Of a stretch of DNA of 51,575 bases, positions 43,530 to 51,575 are shown piece after piece. The first letter of the stretch is position 1. The number at the start of each line of letters is the position of its first letter. Location of the stretch: positions 1 to 51,575 of the forward strand of contig NZ_JAMWZB010000033.1 in the NCBI RefSeq assembly GCF_024305035.1. The letters run 5' to 3'. Origin of the DNA: Algoriphagus sp. Its GTDB lineage: Bacteria; Bacteroidota; Bacteroidia; Cytophagales; Cyclobacteriaceae. Position numbers and translations under genes: made by a program. Below the pieces are notes generated by a model. The model saw only the letters and a list, made by a program, of their open reading frames with translations. It had not been told where the DNA came from and searched no databases.

Positions 43530-44487
43530 ACAGCGCTAAATAATTCTGAGCAATGGTCTGGACTTGATACTGCTGAAGATTTTTTTGGCCCAATTCAATT
43601 AAACTTTCTCTTAGTTGCGCTTGCTCTATCAATTCAAGTAAACCCTTTCTAATTTCATCAACACTGAAGGGATCAACTACTAATGCCCCTTCTCCAGCTG
43701 CTTCAGGCATGGCCGAGACATTCCCGGTTACTACCGGTCTTTGGGCGGCTTGAGCCTCTAGAATGGGAAGACCAAATCCTTCATATTCAGAAGCAAAAAA
43801 AACAATATCTGCGTCCTGATAAGCTTGATTTAATCCTTGAGAATCTAAATTGATCCGCTGTTCATACTGAATACCAAAATCTCGAAGGAGTTGAACATGT
43901 GAAGAATTTTCCAAGCGATTGATCAATAAAAGTTTCACGTCCAATCCCCTAACCGCATGGATGAGTCTTTCCAAATTCTTATTTGTCCCACTTCCGATTT
44001 GCAAAATGACAGGAATTTCATGGTTAGGTGCAGGACTTGGTTTTATAAATGGGAGTACCGGATTTTTAATGACCGTGATTTTTGAATCAGGAACGCCTGC
44101 ATACTGAATCAGCTGGTTTTTAGTGAATTCTGAGATGGCAGTGATATGCTTTACCCGATTAAATGGGATATCCATCCAAAGTTTTTTATACGCTTTTTTC
44201 TTCCATCCTTTCAAAGACCTCGTATAATGACCAATATCATGGACAGTAATGATGGTATTTTCTTTTGGTAAACCCAAAGACAAATAATTTACGTCCCCTG
44301 TTATGTGATTGATAGGTCCTTTGTTTTTAGAAGCCCATTGGATGGATTTTAAAATCCCTAGCTCATCGGGCTTCTTAAACACATTTACCTGAATACTTTT
44401 TACGAGCTCCTTTCTAATTGTCTCAAAAAGTTGCTCAAAGGTATAATTTCCGACTCGATTATCTCGATCGAAATGATGAACTAGCAT
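43516..44487 (-). CDS. GT4 family glycosyltransferase
   Basis: A 323-residue GT-B enzyme of the mannosyltransferase-like GT4 type. It shows INHITGDVNYLSLGLP, TVHDIGHYTRSLKGW, HITAISEFTKNQLIQYAGVPDSKITVIKNPV, LQIGSGTNKNLERLIHAV and SEYEGFGLPILEAQAAQRPVVTGNVSAMPEAAG, the last with the E-x7-E motif. It overlaps the CgeB-like gene by seven bases. Donor unknown. Confidence 0.9.
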   Translation of the reverse strand: MLVHHFDRDNRVGNYTFEQLFETIRKELVKSIQVNVFKKPDELGILKSIQWASKNKGPINHITGDVNYLSLGLPKENTIITVHDIGHYTRSLKGWKKKAYKKLWMDIPFNRVKHITAISEFTKNQLIQYAGVPDSKITVIKNPVLPFIKPSPAPNHEIPVILQIGSGTNKNLERLIHAVRGLDVKLLLINRLENSSHVQLLRDFGIQYEQRINLDSQGLNQAYQDADIVFFASEYEGFGLPILEAQAAQRPVVTGNVSAMPEAAGEGALVVDPFSVDEIRKGLLELIEQAQLRESLIELGQKNLQQYQVQTIAQNYLALYEQI

Positions 44488-45524
44488 TCGTTTATCAAAA
44501 GATTTAATTGTTCCACTAGTGACTTTGCTCGTTGGTCTAAGGAATGTTCCCTTAATGCCCTGTGATACCCTGCTTGTCTTATTTTTTCTCTTACCTCTGG
44601 TTGATTCAAGAACTTTGTAATTTTTTGAACCAATTCTACTTCATCTTCAAAAAAAGCAGCTTCTTCATCCTCTTTATAATAGGTAACAGATTGTTCGTTT
44701 CGCTCATGAAGCAGAAATCCACCACTGGCTGGAATGTGAAAAGTTCTGGAGGTGATCAAATCTCCCGAAGAGGCCCCGGAAACTTGCTCGGATAAAAAAC
44801 CGAGGTTAATTAAGGATGCACTGATCGCAGCGGCATATAAATCCCCTAAAATTTGTCTTCCCTGAATAAATGGTTTAAGAAGGGAATTGGTTGATTTATG
44901 CCATTGCTCACCCCATACTTTAAGTTTGATGGAAGGAAGTTTCTCCACAAGATACCCCAAGAGTTTTTCTTTCTTTTGTGAAAAAGTTCCAATAAAGGAT
45001 ACTTCACAAAAGAATTCCTCAGGAATCAAGAATTGATTTATCGGTCGGTGAATTTCCGGGTCAAATCCATGAGGAATGAACGATGCAGAAGAAATGCCCA
45101 ACTGGGTTTTTAAATCAGTTATCCCAAAAGTTTTGGTAGTAAAAATATGATCGTATACGGGGAGCGTTTTGGGAAGTAAGTTTCCATGGGCTCGAAAACT
45201 CACATCCGGAAAAAAATTCACTAAAGGTGTTCCCGATTTCTTCATGAGCGCTAGGGTTTCAGGATAAACAAACGCCCCTTTATAAACCAATACAATATCG
45301 GGTCGAAAAATCTGAAACTTGGCCAAAATCTCTCGATTATATTCCCTTAGAAATTGATTTCGTGACAGTTTGGCAATTACTTTTGGCAATAAACTTCGCG
45401 CTTCTAAAGGAATCTGATAAAATTCATCTACGATTTCAATAAGCGCACCCTGTCGTGCGATGGCTTTAAAAAGCCCACCCGCATTGCTGCCTCTCCAAAT
45501 AGGACCAACGCATAGTAATTTCAT
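44481..45524 (-). CDS. CgeB-like glycosyltransferase
   Basis: A 347-residue protein resembling the CgeB/Glyco_trans_1_2 group of GT-B transferases: KLLCVGPIWRGSNAGGLFKAIARQG at the start, IVLVYKGAFVYPETLALMKKSGTPLVNFFPD, DHIFTTKTFGITDL, FIPHGFDPEIHRP, EVSFIGTFSQKKEKLLGYL, and a C-terminal ASSGDLITSRTFHIPASGGFLLHER followed by YYKEDEEAAFFEDEVELVQKI, the family's hallmark order. It overlaps the polymerase by four bases. Substrate unknown. Confidence 0.88.
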   Translation of the reverse strand: MKLLCVGPIWRGSNAGGLFKAIARQGALIEIVDEFYQIPLEARSLLPKVIAKLSRNQFLREYNREILAKFQIFRPDIVLVYKGAFVYPETLALMKKSGTPLVNFFPDVSFRAHGNLLPKTLPVYDHIFTTKTFGITDLKTQLGISSASFIPHGFDPEIHRPINQFLIPEEFFCEVSFIGTFSQKKEKLLGYLVEKLPSIKLKVWGEQWHKSTNSLLKPFIQGRQILGDLYAAAISASLINLGFLSEQVSGASSGDLITSRTFHIPASGGFLLHERNEQSVTYYKEDEEAAFFEDEVELVQKITKFLNQPEVREKIRQAGYHRALREHSLDQRAKSLVEQLNLLINEC

Positions 45525-46855
45525 TCCTGCTTCCTTAAAATTATACTCATAAACAGGAGCAATAAATAAATGGATAAAAAGGTAATCAGAATCTGAAGAT
45601 CAGCACCTAGCCCCAAAAATGCGGTTAATAACAAATAGACACCAAAATAAGTCCCTAATAAATTAAATCGCTTATCATAGAAACTAACCGAACCCCAAAG
45701 TAACTTCAAAAACACACCAACAATTATCCCTCCAATGGCTAATCCAGACCAGCCGAAATCCAAAAATAACTGCCCAGGTATAGTCATATTAATAGAATTA
45801 TTATACCAATCTTCTGTTTCAACGGCAGCGCCGATCTGAAGCGCAAACCACACCCCCAAAGCAATCGTCGGTTTTTCGGGCCAAAGAAATCTGGGAATAA
45901 AAGCGACCAAAAGAGGGGTCACGCTCGTGCCTTGGTAGTATCCATTCTCGACGACCAAACCACAAATAGCAGAAATCTGCGCTATATTAGAACTTCGATC
46001 AAACGCACTTAAATTATCATCTTCTTCAATCAATACACTAGTATTAGAGTCTAATGCAGAATTAAGCTGCATTACTCGATCTAATCCCACCCCAATCTGG
46101 GAACGATTCTCTCCAAAAAATTCGAAAAAACTGTAGAATAAGGCAAATACAATAAAAACTGGAATTAATTTAACATTCAATAGTTTGGAAAAGCTTCCAG
46201 CCCCCAGAAAGAAGCCAATTAAGAAAACTAATATCGGAAGAAGCATTTCTATTCGCAGGTAAGCGAATAGTAAGGCATTGAATGTGACTGCAATCATGGC
46301 TATGATTGCCTTCACAAATAAGGAGGATTTCTGGTATTTCCCTGCTAAGCGGGAAAGGATAAATACCCCTACGATGGGAAAGAATTCGATGACCATTTGG
46401 ATACTTCCAGGAAAGGAGAAGAAAAGCCAAAATCCCTTTAAGGCAAAAAGAACGGTTAAATAAAATATCCAATCCACAACCCGTTGATTCTGTTTTACCT
46501 TTAAATAAATTTCTGGAAATTTTATGTTTTGAAATAAATCATATCCTAATCCTATAAATTGATTCCCTAGAGCAAACACAAGAGAGGCAACAGGGAATAA
46601 GTAAGGCTCTGCATAAGGAAAATTAATAAGATAGTTCCCTGACTCATGACGGTAAATAATACTCAAATTAGCCAAAGAGACCACCGTTAGACCTAAATAG
46701 TAAAAATGAATTAATTCAAATTTCCGATCTCCTCGAGTTTTTATGAGTAATTCGATAAGTAAAAATCCAAAAATAGTCAGGGTACACCCGTAAGTAGGAA
46801 ACCAAAAGTAGACAAAAACATGAATTGCAATCCAAATGAGGTGTTTTAGAGCCAT
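45521..46855 (-). CDS. Second Wzy-like polysaccharide polymerase
   Basis: A 444-residue membrane protein with about ten to twelve hydrophobic spans. Residues ~255-330 form a long polar loop (FGENRSQIGVGLDRVMQLNS, LVAFIPRFLWPEKP), a position and content common in EPS and O-antigen polymerases; the P-R-F-x-W-P-x-K-P element recurs in oligosaccharide repeat-unit polymerases of the WzyE/EpsG-like type. It lies between AsnB-like and CgeB-like genes, overlapping both by 1-4 bases. It would join repeat units of the second glycan, distinct from that made by the cassette at 6812-13046. Confidence 0.8.
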   Translation of the reverse strand: MALKHLIWIAIHVFVYFWFPTYGCTLTIFGFLLIELLIKTRGDRKFELIHFYYLGLTVVSLANLSIIYRHESGNYLINFPYAEPYLFPVASLVFALGNQFIGLGYDLFQNIKFPEIYLKVKQNQRVVDWIFYLTVLFALKGFWLFFSFPGSIQMVIEFFPIVGVFILSRLAGKYQKSSLFVKAIIAMIAVTFNALLFAYLRIEMLLPILVFLIGFFLGAGSFSKLLNVKLIPVFIVFALFYSFFEFFGENRSQIGVGLDRVMQLNSALDSNTSVLIEEDDNLSAFDRSSNIAQISAICGLVVENGYYQGTSVTPLLVAFIPRFLWPEKPTIALGVWFALQIGAAVETEDWYNNSINMTIPGQLFLDFGWSGLAIGGIIVGVFLKLLWGSVSFYDKRFNLLGTYFGVYLLLTAFLGLGADLQILITFLSIYLLLLFMSIILRKQE

Positions 46856-48696
46856 TATGCTTTGAATTCAACGTTCATCCGTTCACTAGTCAGCAAAATC
46901 GAATAGGTTCGGTATACTCTTAACTGAACTTCCACAGGGACAACCTTATTTTTCAATTGATTTAAGTCGGCTAAACATTTCCCTCGGACTTCTGGTGGAA
47001 GATCTTGATTGAAACGTACCGAAATTTTCTCAAAATCGGATTGAAGGATAGCCAAAAGTGGGGTGTGAAATCCGATTTTATCTTTTCTATCAAGTACTGA
47101 CTCGGGAAGGAATTCTGAACAGGAATCCCTTAGCAACGACTTTCTTTTCCCATCCTTTAAAAATTCATCAGGCCTAATTTGCATTAAAAACTCTAGGATT
47201 CTATGGTCTAAAAATGGGGTTCTACCCTCTACGCCTTCATTCATAGCATTTCGATCATCATAGTGAAGTAAGTGCGGCAAATGGATTTCAAATAGGGACT
47301 CGTTGATCAATTGATCAAATTTGATGGGAGAAACTAAGGTTATTTTTCTCTTATTTACTTTCCATGCGCTTGGAATAAATTCCTCCCGTTGACTTTTTCT
47401 TGATTCCCGGAGCCTTTTCTCCATCCTTGGCAGAAGAAGGGCCATCCAAAATTTCATCCAATTGGCCTTCCCCCAATGAAGATTTTTAAAATTTCGTATA
47501 AATCGTCTAAATTTCCCGCGCTTCAATTGAGCGGCTAATACCCCTCCTAAGCTGTGATCATACCCGGCAAAAAGTTCATCTGCCCCCTGCCCTCCTAATA
47601 CTACTTTGATGCCTGAGTTTTTTGCTGCCTTCATCAACAAGCCATGGGCACTAATACTCGGATCTCCAAACGGTTCCTCCTGAATATCCAAGGATTCTTC
47701 CAGGAGGTGTTCATAGGAGATTTTACCCAAATCTACGTAATGAATGGTAATTCTTTTTTGATCAAATCGCTTAATTACATCAGCTACATAGGCAGATTCA
47801 TCTTTGGGATCACCAGGGTTTTGTGCCGTAAAAATATGCAAATGTCCGGTGTGATATTTCGCCAGTATCCCCGCTATGATGGAAGAGTCTATTCCCCCGG
47901 AGAGCGTTATTCCAATGGGAACATCGGCCAAAGTCTGTGAAAGGACAGCTTCCACGATTAATTCCTTTAATTTTTGCCTTTCTTTTTGGCCGAAGGATTT
48001 TCTCCGGATTGTTTGGACTGGAATCTCCCAGTACTTTTTAGGATTGATTTTTTTCTCCCCAATTTTAAGATAGGCAAAAGAGGCAAGCGGAAACTGAGTG
48101 ATTTCATTGTAGAACGTTTCCGTTCCTAAATGCCCATAATTCCCACTCGACAAATATTCAGAAACAGCCGTGGTATTGAAGCTGAGTTTATTTTGAAACT
48201 TTAAAAAAAGTTTAATCTCAGAACCGAAATAAACCTCATCCTGAAGGAATTGATAATAGAGTGGTTTTTGTCCAAATCTATCCCTACTAATAAAAAGAAC
48301 TTCTTGTTCTTTATCCCATACAATCAGCGCCCACATCCCCACCAACTCTGACAACATGTTATCGCCCAAAAGACAAAAGAGTTCGAGTACAGTTTCGGTA
48401 TCAGAATGGCCTCTGAATTGGAAATCAGCCAAATACTTTTCTCTAAGGTCTAGATGATTATAAATTTCCCCATTGAATGCAATACTATACCTACCGCATT
48501 TGGAAATCATGGGTTGATCGCCCCCACTTGAAAGATCCAAAATGGATAAACGGGTATGCCCCATCCACATATTCCCAAGATTTAGATCAGACTGCCTATC
48601 CGGACCTCGATGCCGAATAATTTCCAAATCATTTCGGTCTTGTACCGATTTAACATGGGATAGGTGCGGAGATAAAAAGCCAGCTATTCCGCACAT
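46855..48696 (-). CDS. asnB: Asparagine synthetase-like glutamine amidotransferase
   Basis: A 613-residue glutamine-hydrolysing AsnB-type enzyme. It starts MCGIAGF with the catalytic Cys2, has HRGPDRQSD and FNGEIYNH in the class II glutaminase domain (residues ~1-190), and SGGIDSSIIAG (266-276, ATP pyrophosphatase loop) in the synthetase domain, with DRNAMNEGVEGRTPFLDHRILEFL later. In polysaccharide loci this type often amidates uronic-acid or related carboxyl groups, and asparagine supply is then a secondary explanation. Next to the polymerase and glycosyltransferases here, glycan amidation is likely but unproved. It shares one base with the polymerase start. Confidence 0.93.
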   Translation of the reverse strand: MCGIAGFLSPHLSHVKSVQDRNDLEIIRHRGPDRQSDLNLGNMWMGHTRLSILDLSSGGDQPMISKCGRYSIAFNGEIYNHLDLREKYLADFQFRGHSDTETVLELFCLLGDNMLSELVGMWALIVWDKEQEVLFISRDRFGQKPLYYQFLQDEVYFGSEIKLFLKFQNKLSFNTTAVSEYLSSGNYGHLGTETFYNEITQFPLASFAYLKIGEKKINPKKYWEIPVQTIRRKSFGQKERQKLKELIVEAVLSQTLADVPIGITLSGGIDSSIIAGILAKYHTGHLHIFTAQNPGDPKDESAYVADVIKRFDQKRITIHYVDLGKISYEHLLEESLDIQEEPFGDPSISAHGLLMKAAKNSGIKVVLGGQGADELFAGYDHSLGGVLAAQLKRGKFRRFIRNFKNLHWGKANWMKFWMALLLPRMEKRLRESRKSQREEFIPSAWKVNKRKITLVSPIKFDQLINESLFEIHLPHLLHYDDRNAMNEGVEGRTPFLDHRILEFLMQIRPDEFLKDGKRKSLLRDSCSEFLPESVLDRKDKIGFHTPLLAILQSDFEKISVRFNQDLPPEVRGKCLADLNQLKNKVVPVEVQLRVYRTYSILLTSERMNVEFKA

Positions 48697-48697
48697 A

Positions 48698-49876
48698 TTA
48701 ATGAGTGAGTTTGTATTTAATTAAGCGCATCATGGCTAAGATGTCAGAAGGTAATTTTGAGGATCGAGATGGCTTTTCCACTTTTTCTTGAGGATTCAAA
48801 TTCGAAGCAAAAGTTTCATATCGGTTCCAGCAGGCCTCCATACTAAAATGGGAATGGGCTAATTCTATGGCTTGATGAGGAGTCGAACTGGGGTCAAATT
48901 TTGTTGTTAACTGGATAAAACTTTCCAAAGCCTTTTCTAGGTTTCCAATGGGGAACAGAGATAAAACTGAAGTGACATTGGGTAAAGAATCTAAATCTTC
49001 TACTCCACTTACCGCTGAACTCATGACTTGGCACCCTGCTGAAAGTGCTTCCATCACTGCAACGGACATTCCTTCATAATTTGAGGTTTGAATTAGAATT
49101 TGGGATTGACTTAAATAGTCAAAGACTTCTTGGTTTGGAATCCAACCCAAATAATGGACTTTTTTTGATAGTCCATAATCGGTAAAAGTATCCTTTAACT
49201 GATCCAAATCATTCCCATTTCCAATAAGAATTAGCTCCCATTCTGGATCTTGAGCACTGATTTTCTGAAAAACCTTAGGGAGATCAGACACTCTTTTTTG
49301 CTTTTCCTCTATTCGACCGACAAAGCTTATCCATTTTTTCTTCGTTACAATCGAAGGCTTTTTATTCAGTGTAATTCCGCAAGGAATAACCTGATGATCT
49401 TTAGGGATTTTCACCTTATTTTTTATCCGCTCTGACACCGATACAAATCCAGCCACAAAATCCCCATACCTTTCGGCTAACTGATAATAGTAGTCATCAT
49501 CACTATGCAAAACCCCTATAAAACAATAAAGATTTGCCAGTTCTGAACAAGCTCTCCAAACTGCTTGATCATCTGAGGGAATTAAAATTGAACCTAAAGG
49601 AAGATTTTCAAGGATCAGTTTTTTATAGAAATCGACCCTATGTTCCATGCTTCCCAATTCAAACCTGAAATCAACGGGTGGGGAAATCAGACCAGAAGTA
49701 CCCTCCAAAATCTCCGAAATTGGAAGCTTACCCGAAGATGAAATAAATGGACGTTGAGGGGAAGGTGCTAAAAGTCTAACCTCACGACGATGTGCAATTC
49801 CTGATTTAAAAAAATCCATCATCCAGGAGGTCACTCCACCCCGATGGTAAGGATGAGTGACAAGACCCCAAATCAT
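48698..49876 (-). CDS. GT4 family glycosyltransferase
   Basis: A 392-residue GT-B enzyme beginning MIWGLVTHPYHRGGVTSWMMDFF, the usual G-G-V-x-x-W nucleotide-side loop of GT4 acceptor domains. The donor half has ISFVGRIEEKQKRVSDLPKVFQ, LILIGNGNDLDQLKDTF, HYLGWIPNQEVFDYLSQSQILIQTSNYEGMSVAVMEALSAGCQVMSS-type text near residues 240-290 with the E-x7-E motif. It precedes AsnB by one base and overlaps the next upstream gene by four. Sugar unknown. Confidence 0.9.
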   Translation of the reverse strand: MIWGLVTHPYHRGGVTSWMMDFFKSGIAHRREVRLLAPSPQRPFISSSGKLPISEILEGTSGLISPPVDFRFELGSMEHRVDFYKKLILENLPLGSILIPSDDQAVWRACSELANLYCFIGVLHSDDDYYYQLAERYGDFVAGFVSVSERIKNKVKIPKDHQVIPCGITLNKKPSIVTKKKWISFVGRIEEKQKRVSDLPKVFQKISAQDPEWELILIGNGNDLDQLKDTFTDYGLSKKVHYLGWIPNQEVFDYLSQSQILIQTSNYEGMSVAVMEALSAGCQVMSSAVSGVEDLDSLPNVTSVLSLFPIGNLEKALESFIQLTTKFDPSSTPHQAIELAHSHFSMEACWNRYETFASNLNPQEKVEKPSRSSKLPSDILAMMRLIKYKLTH

Positions 49877-51045
49877 GGTTCAACTAATCGTTCAAACTGC
49901 TCACCAATTCGCTCTACCGAATACTCTTCCAAAAACTTTTCATTTGGCCTAAAGAGACGGTTGACTAGGTCCTTTTTTTCCTTAAAGGCACTGGACCACT
50001 TAAGATCTATATAGTTGTGTACGAATGGTTCGCCAAACTCTTGTTCAAATCCACCCGCATCCTTACCCAGGATGAGTATTGGTTTATCAAAGCGGCAATA
50101 TTCATAAAACTTGGAAGGGATACCTTTTCGTTCATTTACCTCCCAGGACAATAGGCAGAGTATATCTGAAGAACTCACTTCTTCAAACAAACTTTCTTTA
50201 TCCAACCAACCTAAATAGATTACTGGAATGAGAACGGATAGCCTGCTTTCAAGTTCATGGTAGGTTTCTTTACTCCCCGCAAATTTAAATTCTATATCCG
50301 TATTGGGAACATGGATAGTTGCCCAGGATAAAAACACAAGCAAGGCGTCAATATTTTGAAAATTGAAATCGATAGATCCGTAGTAAAAAATAACCAGTTT
50401 GTTCGGATCTGTCTTATCTTCAGCCTTGATCTTATTTTCAATTGCGTGAGGGATATGATTAACCTGTCCAAAAAACTCTTCCAGTTCCCTCCCCCATTCC
50501 TTACTCACACAACTCACTACTGGCTTTTGCTTTGCTATACGCTTGTAGAAATAATTTAAAGGGACCCTTCCTAAGGAAGAGTAAAAGCCCTCATACATGG
50601 GGTCTTGAAAGTCAAAAAATAAGGGAACCTTATAACGCTTAGACACTAAATACCCTAAATACAGAGGCCCACGAGGGGTAAAAAAGCATAAGACAGCATC
50701 AAACTTTACCTTTTCATTTTTTAACCGATCCATGGCCATTTCTGACCAACTTGAAGAAAAATCTCCTTTCGTAAATGCAAAATAGGCCGTCCTAATCTTC
50801 TGAATCCATCGGTTTTTTAATACCGGTTTAAATCGATAGGGAATTCCTTCTAATTTCAACTTTGCCCCATCAGCAAGCAAGCGATGCTCTTGAATGGTTC
50901 TTTTGTAAGAAAATAAAACCGTAATTTGATATCCTTTTGAAGCTAGATACTCTGCTACATATTTTGGTCTTTTTACTAAAGCGGTGGTTTGTTTGGAATG
51001 AAACCCTTCGTACTCATAGCAAATAAGAAGAATCGATTTCTTCAT
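49873..51045 (-). CDS. Probable GT4-like glycosyltransferase
   Basis: A 390-residue protein with a GT-B outline. The start KKSILLICYEYEGFHSKQTTALVKRPKYVAEYLASKGYQITVLF is of the kind found in EPS transferases, followed by LFFDFQDPMYEGF, VSCVSKEWGRELEEFFG and a donor half with VIFYYGSIDFNFQNIDALL, IYLGWLDKESLFEEVSSSDILCLLSWEV and SKFYEYCRFDKPILILG. It lacks a clean E-x7-E motif, so it is a distant GT4 member. It overlaps the upstream and downstream genes by four bases each. Substrate unknown. Confidence 0.78.
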   Translation of the reverse strand: MKKSILLICYEYEGFHSKQTTALVKRPKYVAEYLASKGYQITVLFSYKRTIQEHRLLADGAKLKLEGIPYRFKPVLKNRWIQKIRTAYFAFTKGDFSSSWSEMAMDRLKNEKVKFDAVLCFFTPRGPLYLGYLVSKRYKVPLFFDFQDPMYEGFYSSLGRVPLNYFYKRIAKQKPVVSCVSKEWGRELEEFFGQVNHIPHAIENKIKAEDKTDPNKLVIFYYGSIDFNFQNIDALLVFLSWATIHVPNTDIEFKFAGSKETYHELESRLSVLIPVIYLGWLDKESLFEEVSSSDILCLLSWEVNERKGIPSKFYEYCRFDKPILILGKDAGGFEQEFGEPFVHNYIDLKWSSAFKEKKDLVNRLFRPNEKFLEEYSVERIGEQFERLVEP

Positions 51046-51575
51046 TTTTCAAATTTATTTAAAAAATCTCTCAGACAATCTGGGTTTAACCTGAAGTTCG
51101 CATTCTTATCCAGATCTTGCCCATAGATCAAGTTGTGCTCAAAACCGTATTTTTTACAAATATTTTTATAATGTTCGGGGTGAAAATCTAAATCAGGAGC
51201 GATTTCAAGTACCTGAAGACTTCCCCCCTTCTTGAACAAGGTATTGGTGAGTCCAGCTCCATGAATTCCGATCACAAAACTTGCCGAAGAAAATAATTCA
51301 ACTTGCTCCATCAAGCTTAATTTATTGCAATCCACTAATTGAAACCCAAATTCATTCAAGATCGGAATTATTTCCCCCATGTTTCGAATAGACCGACCCT
51401 CTTTCGAATTTCTAACGATAAATATTCTTTTGGATTCCGATAAGTTTGAATCTGGCCTGAGCAGATCTACTACTTCATCTAAGGAAGTAGAAAGAATATC
51501 CTCTTTAAATAAATAAAGCTCTTTGGCATAGATATATTCTGATTCGGACTGAACAATTAACTTCCGTTTTTTGGT
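51042..51575 (-). CDS. GT61 (DUF563) glycosyltransferase, cut by the right edge
   Basis: The C-terminal part of a gene whose beginning lies beyond the window. The frame stays open from 51575 to the stop at 51042, so the ATG at 51380 is internal. Residues visible include RIFIVRNSKEGRSIRN, the R-x-x-x-N segment of GT61, then LVDCNKLSLMEQVELFSSASFVIGIHGAGLTNTLFKKGG, the family's diagnostic HGAGLTN block, and LQVLEIAPDLDFHPE. GT61 members move xylose, arabinose or other sugars onto glycans. It overlaps the next gene by four bases and is the first gene of the second operon visible here. Confidence 0.88.
   Translation of the reverse strand, partial: TKKRKLIVQSESEYIYAKELYLFKEDILSTSLDEVVDLLRPDSNLSESKRIFIVRNSKEGRSIRNMGEIIPILNEFGFQLVDCNKLSLMEQVELFSSASFVIGIHGAGLTNTLFKKGGSLQVLEIAPDLDFHPEHYKNICKKYGFEHNLIYGQDLDKNANFRLNPDCLRDFLNKFEK

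Noticed and set aside
1..51575. CRISPR arrays, tRNA or rRNA genes, prophage genes
   Set aside because: No regularly spaced short repeats, cloverleaf-type or ribosomal RNA sequences, or phage structural genes were recognised on either strand.

Overview
The window looks like a chromosomal piece of a Bacteroidota bacterium, most likely a Cytophagales/Cyclobacteriaceae-type marine or soil organism. The signs are a giant SprB/CHU-type adhesin with a type IX secretion type B sorting domain, a Bacteroidota-style promoter (TTTG, 19 bp, TAnnTTTG), few Shine-Dalgarno sequences, and long operons of surface-polysaccharide genes. Genus level is inference.

Layout. (1) 279-13046, minus strand: a nearly gap-free O-antigen/capsule operon. 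In transcription order it holds a flippase, an ATP-grasp protein, a Wzy-like polymerase, a GT4, a hexapeptide acyltransferase, a GT2, then a UDP-L-HexNAc module (FnlA/CapE-type dehydratase-epimerase, WecB-like 2-epimerase, RmlD-like reductase), a WbuB-like GT4, an RmlC/FdtA-like cupin and a Wzi-like outer-membrane protein, ending in a strong terminator. The part from 6812 to 13046 is much more AT-rich than its neighbours and looks like an exchanged serotype cassette. (2) 13618-16242, minus: nucleotide-sugar dehydrogenase and mannose-1-phosphate guanylyltransferase. (3) 16821-18256: a complete IS4-family element with perfect 17-bp ends and an 11-bp target duplication. (4) 18268-20236: mostly non-coding, with one orphan 190-codon gene and several hairpins. 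(5) 20237-29392, minus: a 3051-residue secreted protein with FG-GAP-like repeats, about 6.5 copies of a ~267-residue super-repeat, a PKD domain and the sorting domain. (6) 30169-32524, plus: an MBOAT O-acyltransferase and an SGNH-like membrane-anchored partner, the only clear plus-strand genes. (7) 32862 to the right edge, minus: a second polysaccharide operon with a GT61 (cut by the edge), several GT4s, asparagine-synthetase-like amidotransferase, a second polymerase, a CgeB-like GT, a Gfo/Idh/MocA protein, a fused alcohol-dehydrogenase/Gfo-Idh-MocA protein, a heparinase II/III-like protein, a GT4, a PglC-like initiating phosphoglycosyltransferase and a PLP aminotransferase.

How it fits together: the two minus-strand operons appear to encode two surface glycans, each with its own polymerase. 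The dehydrogenase and the amidotransferase together suggest amidated uronic acids. The MBOAT pair could O-acylate one of the glycans. The giant protein is a probable T9SS-exported surface adhesin. No RNA genes, CRISPR arrays or prophage genes were seen. No single feature proves an undescribed system. The best candidates for new biology are the ATP-grasp gene inside the serotype cassette, the heparinase/fused-oxidoreductase/Gfo-Idh trio, the MBOAT/SGNH pair and the super-repeat adhesin without an adjacent SprF/PorP gene.
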